From Phialocephala subalpina (Eukaryota > Ascomycota > Leotiomycetes > Helotiales > Mollisiaceae): a DNA stretch of 64,000 nt. The notes beneath the pieces are model-generated. The model ran no database searches. It was not told the origin of the DNA and saw only the letters and a list, made by a program, of their open reading frames with translations. Below are positions 56,857 through 64,000 of the stretch, in pieces; within the stretch, counting starts at the first letter, position 1; each line of letters begins with the position of its first letter. The DNA is taken from assembly GCA_900073065.1 (NCBI GenBank), contig FJOG01000010.1:1662666-1726665 (forward strand). Direction: 5' to 3'. Made by a program: the position numbers and the translations under genes.

Positions 56857-58035
56857 CTGAGATGAGATTAGATTGAGAACAGTCAACTTTGAATTATACT
56901 TACCATGGATTGATGTTTTTAATTATTCCTGTGAAGACTCGCAGCATTCAATTGAGAAGACGTCTTATATTTAAGAAGGAGGAGAGAATCTCAAAGTCGA
57001 GAAAAGAAGCGAAGATTGACATTAAGGGCGCGATGACTCAGCAAGGGCGAAGTGGAGCGGTCATCATACACGTGATACCCATAGACTTAGGATTACTTTT
57101 TTTTCTCTTTCGCTGGTTCCGTTTTAGTCTCCGGACGTGAGCAACTGCTGCTTTAACCTGAGCCGAAGGTGAGCATAACTGAGTCGAGGGTGAGCATGTC
57201 TGAGCATGCCTGAGCAGAGCCTGAGCTATCCTGATGGAAGCTATTTTAGCCTCGTGTATACCCTGGCTACAGTTTCCTTACTGAACTTTGCCTGGGAATT
57301 CGTTTCTGCTCCCTTTCAAGGATTCCTGCCGCAGGCAGGGACTATTTGCTAAACCTGTGAATGAGGGATGTCTGTTTGCAGGTCTTGCTTTTTAGATCAG
57401 CGTAGTTTGGAGCTCAAAGTATGGCCTGTGATTCACGGCAGTTTCCTCTGTCTCTGGTCAAAATTATATATAGGGCATCTTGCAGAACAAGGCAACCTGC
57501 ATATGTCTCCCTCGTTTTGTTCTTTGCTTTGTTTGCACTGTATTGTTATACAAGTTGCTTACTGGTTGTTCGCCTCTTTGGCTATTGTGTACATATGGAT
57601 CACTTGCAGTTACGCCCAATTTCTCTTGGAAGTCTCCTGTCGACAGACCGCAAATCATGAATATCAAACAGATCGTTAACTGAAAAGACATTAAAGGCGA
57701 TACTGCCGCAGCAGCAGCAGCAGCAGTAAACGGAGCAGCACAATATTTACATCTACTCCAGTCAATTTCTCAAGTGAACACCCTTCCTGTGTTAGAAACA
57801 GGCTCGGAACATAGGAATTTACGATTTATAATTGACGATTTAAGATTTTGTTTTAAAAGGGGGGTTATATCAATTTCATTTCAAGGTGCTATTATATCAT
57901 AGAAATTCGAGAATAAGAAGTTATGCAATATCATTATAATTCTAGAAGTAGAAGCTTGAAATAATTCGGGTATACCATGTAAATAAATGTTCTAAATTAT
58001 TAGGTTTCATTCATTTAATTCTGTTGTCCCCAGCT
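56857..58035. other. Intergenic region at the edge of the degraded block
   Basis: No supported gene. It holds a run of TGAGCA-like repeats (about 57168-57228), a 103-codon frame of hydrophobic but unconvincing sequence (57368-57679) and (CAG)6 at 57709-57726. Base composition shifts to AT-rich from about 57830. Confidence 0.4.
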
Positions 58036-59163
58036 TTATACTGTCTGCGCTGCAATCTTCGTTCTCTCACTCTCACTCGTGAAATACTCCTGAAAGCTTC
58101 GAGCCTTTTTCGCTGCCTTTTCTAAATCGTCCCGATTCATATAACCAGCCGTTTTGACTCTCGTGTAGGCAATGCTTTGTGCGATATTGAGTGTGTTCCT
58201 AATCTCTCTTCTATTCATCTTCATCTTCGCCCATTTATCTACCTCCGCAAGGAGATTCTTTTTGTTCGGTTCTCCTAGTCTCAACTTTGGGCTGTTAAAC
58301 TAGTTCTTCCAGAGAATTCTGCGTTGGTTCTCATTGAGAGTGTCCATGTGGATTGCTACTTGAATGCGAGATATGAAAACTGCGTCGATCGTACCGATAC
58401 GGTTAGTAGTCAGAAATATAATACCTCTAAAATATTCGAGTTGGCTTAAGAATGCTATGAGCAGTATAACTCAGTCTCGTTTACCAAAATCAAAGGGAGA
58501 AGTTTGCGCTTACTTGTCACAATAGCGTTTCGTCTAAAATCTTCAATAGATTTTGCTTCAAGAACAACATCTGCTTCATCTATCAATAAAATAGTATAGA
58601 TTTTGGTACACTTTTCAAACTTTTGCTTCAAAGTTCGCTCGATCGTCTTCGGATCTGCAATAATCTCCCTTATATTGACATATTTGAGTGGCCGTTTCAC
58701 GAACTCCGCGATAGACTCCGCGACTAAAGTTTTTCCGGTCTCGGGCGGCCTATAGAGAACAACAATAATACCTTTACCCTTGTTGCTTATAAGATCACTT
58801 ATACTTTTGAACTCGCTATTAAGCCGATTCTCTACGAGACTTTTTAGCAAATGCTGTTTCTGCTCCTCAATCACTAGCTGTTCCAGAAATAACTTTTCGT
58901 CTTAGAAAGCTTTCTTAAGGCCTTCATTGATTGGAATAAGGAATGCATCTTGGGCCTTGGAATTCACATCGATACACGAGAAGGTTGAAGGGCAATACTT
59001 TGCCTAGTTTGGAAAGCTATTACTATAGTTGAGGACTCTCTCCCAATCGGGTTCTCCCTCTTTGCGGATCAGTTTGACAGGTCTTTTAATAGTATTTTTA
59101 AATACCGTCAGATTTAGTTTCTTCTCTGGATCCCACTCGCTAGAGAAGATGCGCTTAACGGTA
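58036..59163 (-). pseudogene. AAA+ ATPase pseudogene
   Basis: Read on the - strand from about 59160, the frame gives RIFSSEWDPEKKLNLTV, a stop, CIDVNSKAQDAFLIPINEGL, a stop, then GKGIIVVLYRPPETGKTLVA (Walker A, normally GPPGTGKT) and ILLIDEADVV (Walker B). After a frame change come GIIFLTTNRIGTIDA (sensor-1 region), a stop, and AEVDKWAKMKMNRREIRNTL with SFQEYFTSESERTKIAA, ending at 58036. This is the C-terminal half of a fungal AAA+ ATPase family common in filamentous ascomycetes. At least three stops, one frameshift and a damaged P-loop (GPPGTG to RPPETG, consistent with G-to-A changes) show it is dead. The N-terminal half is missing; similarity ends next to a GC-rich palindrome. Confidence 0.85.
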
Positions 59164-59184
59164 TTCCCGGCGCATTTTGTTGAC

Positions 59185-59256
59185 TAAATGCGTTTTCTTG
59201 GTGCGGCTCGCCTAGGGACGGGGGCAGTGGCGGGCCCGTGCCCCCGAACGCATTTA
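59185..59256. repeat. GC-rich nested inverted repeat in AT-rich DNA
   Basis: Outer arms TAAATGCGTT (59185-59194) and AACGCATTTA (59247-59256) are exact inverted repeats; inside them CGGGGGCA (59219-59226) and TGCCCCCG (59239-59246) form a second perfect pair with a 12-base loop. A further TAAATGCG copy lies at 59271. The string CAGTGGCGGGCCCG (59225-59238) resembles a hAT transposon terminus. It sits exactly where the AAA+ pseudogene ends. Confidence 0.7.
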
Positions 59257-59643
59257 TTAAACACGTCTAGTAAATGCGCTCGCGGGTTTCGAGTTGCTAT
59301 ACGCAATTCTTATTAATTGATCGATCTCCCGATGTCTACCGACTCAATTGAGCTGCTACTATTACTACTCGAAGCTTTGAGGCCATAGCTCACGTTGAAT
59401 TCGGAGTTCTACGTAATTATTTATTATGCGATCGATTACCGGTAAATTCTACCTCTTATGTGAGGGCGCTGTTTGAGTCAAATACTAGAATCGCGGGGTG
59501 CGGATTGGTCCGTGAGCCGATGACTTAGTAGTATTCGGTTTAAATACTATTCGAGTTAAATACCACTTTCCTTATACCCTTTTTACTTCCCCCAAAACGC
59601 TTACGATAAGCTTTTTCTCTTATAATTCGGTTTACCCGAGTAA

Positions 59644-60143
59644 TCGTGTATTATACTTATCATTTTTATATTATTCTAAGTTATTAAAGCCAAGAATATT
59701 ACTTGTAGGCAGAATTATATCGACTTTTAAACTAAGTACTATAAAAGGGCAATGGCTCTCCTAGAGGAAAACCACCCTAATTTGCATGATTGTAATAAAC
59801 TCGTAGGCTTTGGCAAATACTTGACTTCGCTCTTATAATTATTCGTTATACGTAGTAGGGCCAGCAAAATAGAGTGGCGGAAAGTTCTTATTGTCGTGTA
59901 TTATACTTATCATTTTTATATTATTCTAAGTTATTAAAGCCAAGAATATTACTTGTAGGCAGAATTATATCGACTTTTAAACTAAGTACTATAAAAGGGC
60001 AATGGCTCTCCTAGAGGAAAACCACCCTAATTTGCATGATTGTAATAAACTCGTAGGCTTTGGCAAATACTTGACTTCGCTCTTATAATTATTCGTTATA
60101 CGTAGTAGGGCCAGCAAAATAGAGTGGCGGAAAGTTCTTATTG
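59644..60143. repeat. Second exact tandem duplication, 2 x 250 bp
   Basis: Bases 59644-59893 and 59894-60143 are identical throughout by direct comparison. The sequence is unrelated to the duplication at 5364-5863 but has the same period. Preceding bases differ between copies (TAA versus TTG). No coding content seen. The unit retains CpA and TpG, unlike the DNA to its right. Confidence 0.97.
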
Positions 60144-63100
60144 TAATTTTTACTCGAAAAAAGCGAAAATTAAACGAAAATCGACGAAAATCGAAAAAAT
60201 ACTAAGTTTTATATATTTCAAATTTCTTTTAAAAATAGAACTATTTGCATAAAATGAATTTTATATTAATTTAAAATATAGGAATAATATTTCAAATTAA
60301 AAGATTTTAACATTTATAAGAAAAGTATTAAATTATATAAAGTTAATAATTATTAAAAATATTAAAAGAAAATTAAACTTTTCGATTTTTTAATTTAATA
60401 TTATATTTTAGTATTTAAAGTTTAAAACTAATTTAAATCGAAAAAGAATTAATTAAACTTAATTTTAATATAAATTACATTTTAATTAGTTAAATAATTA
60501 TTGAATTATAAGGATTTTTCGTAACGAAGACCCCTATATATAATTAGCGAACAATCCAGGGAACCGATTATACAAACCTCCGAAATTACTACTACAAATA
60601 AGGATTTTTGAAGCAGAATAAATCGCCCCGCTATAATTATCCCCCTATATATTAAACTCGTCCCGAGTCTCAAAAAAAGAAAAAAGAAGCTAATTATATA
60701 TAAATATATCGCAATAAATACTAAAATTATTTATTAATTCCTCGATTATATTTTTTAAATTATAAACTTATAATTTAAACGAGTTATTATCCTCAAGGAT
60801 TTCGGTGGCCTCGCGCAATGTTTATTTAAACGTAGTCTCGTTTAAAATCTCTTTGCCCTTTCTTTTAGGGTCTAATAAGGAGGGAAAAAGAGGCAAGTAG
60901 ATCTCGGACTCGTTTTTATCGTTAGAGATAACTAAATACTCTCGATCGTTTTTTATAGGCATCTTTAATTTCTCGCTTATATATTTATAGAAAGACTTAT
61001 TACTAGGGAATATTTCTTTCTTTTTTATCTCAAGATATTAAAGGGTTTACTTGATTTGCTTAATAGTTTACTCACGCCATTAAATAAGCAAATATCGGTC
61101 CGTAGAAATATTACTATAATTTAGCCATTAAAATATCTCGAATCGGATAATAGAGTGATTTAAGGGCTTAATGCAACGAATTATATCGAAGATTGCGCTA
61201 ATTCCCTTAAATTAAATACTACTAAGGAATGACTTATTATTGGTCGTAAATTAAAAGAAATTACGTCGAGAGGGGATTCGAAGCGTATTATAAACTTCCT
61301 TGAGATTAGCGTACGTCGTATTTCTATAAATTTTACTATTTGCACTAATAAGGACCAAATTAATTAGAAGAGACACTCGAAAGCTTAAATTAGCGGGAGA
61401 AGCGTTATAAAAGCGACGCACGAATATATTAAATCAATAGATATATAATTCGAAATCTTAAGGTCGAATTTCCGCAGATTTCGTTTATACGTCCTCTTTG
61501 AGTATAATAGCCTTATTTTTCGCTTTTTGCCCGGATATTTAATAATAAATAAGTTTTTGCTAGTATTTTAATTTTTAGCGATTGAGTTTTTTAATATCGT
61601 CGGCTCGCTAATAATCGATTTGTATTAAATGGAAAAATATAACTTTAATATATAATAACTCGGCGTTTATTTTTTCGTAGATAATATAATTTAATTTCTC
61701 GTTTAAAGAGAGTTTTATTAAACGAGGGTAAGCGATAAAGTAAAGAGGATAATCTTTAGAGAAACGGTGAAAAGCTAATTATAATTTAGGGTTTACTTAT
61801 AAAAGTTAAAAAATAAAAGGGAAATATATATTGCGCAAGAAACAACTATAATTAAAAGGGTTTTAACGAGCGTAAAACTTTAGTATTTCGATTTCTTTAA
61901 AGAGACTAAGTAAAATACTTTTTTCTTTAGTTTATTTGAAGAAGTTTTATATAACGTATATAATTATAGTATTTAAATTGGTAGTAAATTAAATCGAGGA
62001 AACTCGAGTAAAAATAATAAAAGCTTTAAAGGATTAAAATTAGTTTTTCGTTAATACTTTCTATTTATACTATAAAATAGCGTTAGTTTCTTAGAATTAA
62101 AAGCGAGAATCGGGATAAATTTAAATAAATCGGAAACTTGTTCTTTTAGTATATAACTCGTAAACTTTGGCCAATTTCTTTATTATACTTTTAATTTGGC
62201 TTTAATTTTTCTTCGGAATTATATTGAGATCTTTAAAGAGGGTTTAATAATGGGTATAATAAAATTATTTGCTTTACGTATATTAAAAGGCATTATAAAT
62301 ATTAATTAAAACTTTAATTTAATTGCGGAAGTTTAAACTATCGAAAAACGCCGCATTTAATTTTTAGGACTCAATTATATTGTATGTATATTCGCTTAAA
62401 GCACGCACTTTACTAGTTAAGGATTTGATTGCAAAGCGGGAAGGAGTTGTATTATAATTAAAAGAAGGGGTATAAATTACTTTAAACTTCTTTTGTACGG
62501 AATTAATTATTCTTTTGTAATTCTTATTATTAGTAGTAACTCTTTTAATAGGTTTAACGGGCGTCGATAGAACCGAGATAATCGCAAAAAAAGTTAAATT
62601 AGAAAGGTCGAGAGTAATTAGAACGAGAGTTTAATTAAGTATTAAATTAGAAAATTTAATTTTAGGATTATTAACGAGGGATATATTATTCGCGTTTATA
62701 AGAGGGTTTAAATCTTTATTGATATCGTTCGAATAAATAATAAGGTTCGCGATTGGGATATTTCCGCTAACGATTACTATAATTCCTTAGCTTTTAAATT
62801 TATCGGCGAAAGCAAAGAAAAGTTTTCCTATATAATTCCCGCTTATTAAGATTCTATTTTTATAGAAGGTGAACTTGAGTTCCGCTAAAGTCGTTTTCTT
62901 TAGGATATTTACTTTTAATTCTTTATTCGCTACCTTTATATATTCTAAAGCTTTTTTGCAATCGGTAGATCGAAAGGGTAATCGCGTGTAAAGGGATTAA
63001 AAAGCCTTATTTCGGTTAATAATTATCATATTAAGGACTCTAATAACTATTTAAAGCGTAAATAGCTTTATGCGGAACATTTAATTAAAGTGTTAATACG

Positions 63101-64000
63101 CGTGCTTACTATTAAATCTTGCCAAAAGTCCCTCTATAAATTAGTGGAATAATTAAGTTCGTATTAAAAGTCTAAAATCGTAACGCGCGAAGTCTTTATC
63201 AAAGGTTTTAAATAAGTTTTCGCGAACTTATTAAACTCTCGCGCGCGCTTTTTTAACTTTGTCCATTTCTATAAAAAAGCTTTTATTTATTTCCTTGTAT
63301 TTTTCTAGAATTTCCCTAGAAAATCCCGTAGTTATATCGTTTCTAATTCTATTATACCAACTAATTATCACCTCGTTAATATTTTCCTTAGTATTTATGA
63401 GTATTTCGTTGATTTCGCTAATAGTAATTGCTTTTTCCAAGGGCGCTATATCTTTAATATTCTCCCATTTAACGCGAATTTCCTTTATTATCTCGTTTAT
63501 AATTTTCGTATTTTTTTAACGCGTTCGAAGTATAAAATTTATACTTTTAAAATTCTACGTAATATCTTTTTGAGATATAATAAAAAGATTCCGCCGAGGA
63601 TTCCAATAAAAGGCAATAATAACCGTAGAATATATACGTAAATAATCGCGTATTAAATGACTTAAATTTGAAGAGAGAAAGTCGCGAGAATTTAAAGGAA
63701 AAAGTTTTGATTATAAGAGGGGTAATCGTAAGCTCTTATGCTCGTAGGAAAGTTACACTAGAAAAGGCAAATAAATATTCGTGAGTTATAAGTAATAAAG
63801 AGTTACAAGGATTTTGTTTGCTTTTGCGATAGGATTTTAGAGGCGTATTATACGTACCCAAAACTTTAATGTACTAATTTTAAACAAGAAATTTTAAAGT
63901 ATAAATAAAGAACTTTTATATCGTTTTATATGAATTATATTAAGTGGGTTTTAAAGGGAAAGTAATAAATCTAATAAATATACTTATATTATAGTTATAA
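60144..64000. repeat. AT-rich, RIP-affected repeat remnant
   Basis: From about 60.2 kb to the right edge the sequence is strongly AT-rich. Especially from 60.7 kb, CpA and TpG are nearly absent (for example none or one in many 60-base lines) while CpG and TpA are common, the signature of repeat-induced point mutation of CpA to TpA. No reading frame exceeds 86 codons. A - strand frame at 63440-63231 (EKAITISEINEILINTKENI ...) and fragments to its left look like a mutated transposon protein, but I cannot assign the element class. Confidence 0.8.

Noticed and set aside
57368..57679. 103-codon hydrophobic frame
   Set aside because: Hydrophobic by composition only, overlapping frames on both strands are similar, no family resemblance.
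1..64000. tRNA and rRNA genes
   Set aside because: I scanned for tRNA B-box-like GGTTCGAATCC and cloverleaf arms and for rRNA sequence and found no convincing candidate; a covariance-model search would be needed to exclude tRNAs firmly.

Overview
The window is nuclear DNA of a filamentous ascomycete (Pezizomycotina). The evidence is short introns of about 45-115 bp with GTRNGT-type donors and CTAAC-like branch points, a fungal Zn2Cys6 regulator, a Gti1/Pac2 (WOPR) regulator, a peroxisomal copper amine oxidase, SYS1 and COA6 homologues, and an AT-rich right end depleted in CpA/TpG but not CpG, as expected of repeat-induced point mutation (RIP). A 527-base N run (19037-19563) is an assembly gap. 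Exon boundaries were placed by eye from reading frame, splice consensus and family alignment.

Layout. 0.6-9 kb: a 5-formyltetrahydrofolate cyclo-ligase-like protein, a peroxisomal copper amine oxidase, a small secreted-peptide locus carrying an exact 250-bp tandem duplication, and an MFS monocarboxylate-type transporter. 11-20 kb: a Zn2Cys6 transcription factor; a divergent pair of a phytanoyl-CoA-dioxygenase-like enzyme and an MFS sugar transporter, each using a GC-AG intron, with an inverted CGG repeat between them; and a divergent pair COA6/SYS1. 20-30 kb: four uncharacterised proteins, a solitary Cys-rich protein and a macrodomain-type poly(ADP-ribose) glycohydrolase-like protein. 30-46 kb: mitochondrial asparaginyl-tRNA synthetase, the WOPR regulator, an 8-kb gene-poor stretch upstream of it, and an iron-containing alcohol dehydrogenase of maleylacetate-reductase type. 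46.9-55.8 kb: a tandem array, all on the + strand, of about ten very small His/Cys-rich genes sharing the core H-x4-C-x2-C-x6-[ND]-[IL]-[FYL]-x-C-x(1-2)-C, usually followed by V-P-G-x-C-x2-C. The array is interrupted by a GT71 mannosyltransferase on the - strand. 56-64 kb: an AlaX-type alanyl-tRNA editing protein, a decayed AAA+ ATPase pseudogene, a GC-rich palindrome, a second exact 250-bp tandem duplication and a long RIP-affected block.

The most interesting feature is the 46.9-55.8 kb array. I do not recognise the family. It looks like a birth-and-death cluster of intracellular zinc-binding proteins: some copies look intact, one is split by a 520-bp hAT-like MITE with an 8-bp target duplication, and others carry in-frame stops, frameshifts or a lost ATG. 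Two copies start with an N-myristoylation-like MGxxxSK motif. A divergent relative lies at 26.5 kb. The two unrelated tandem duplications of exactly 250 bp are also notable and may be an assembly artefact.
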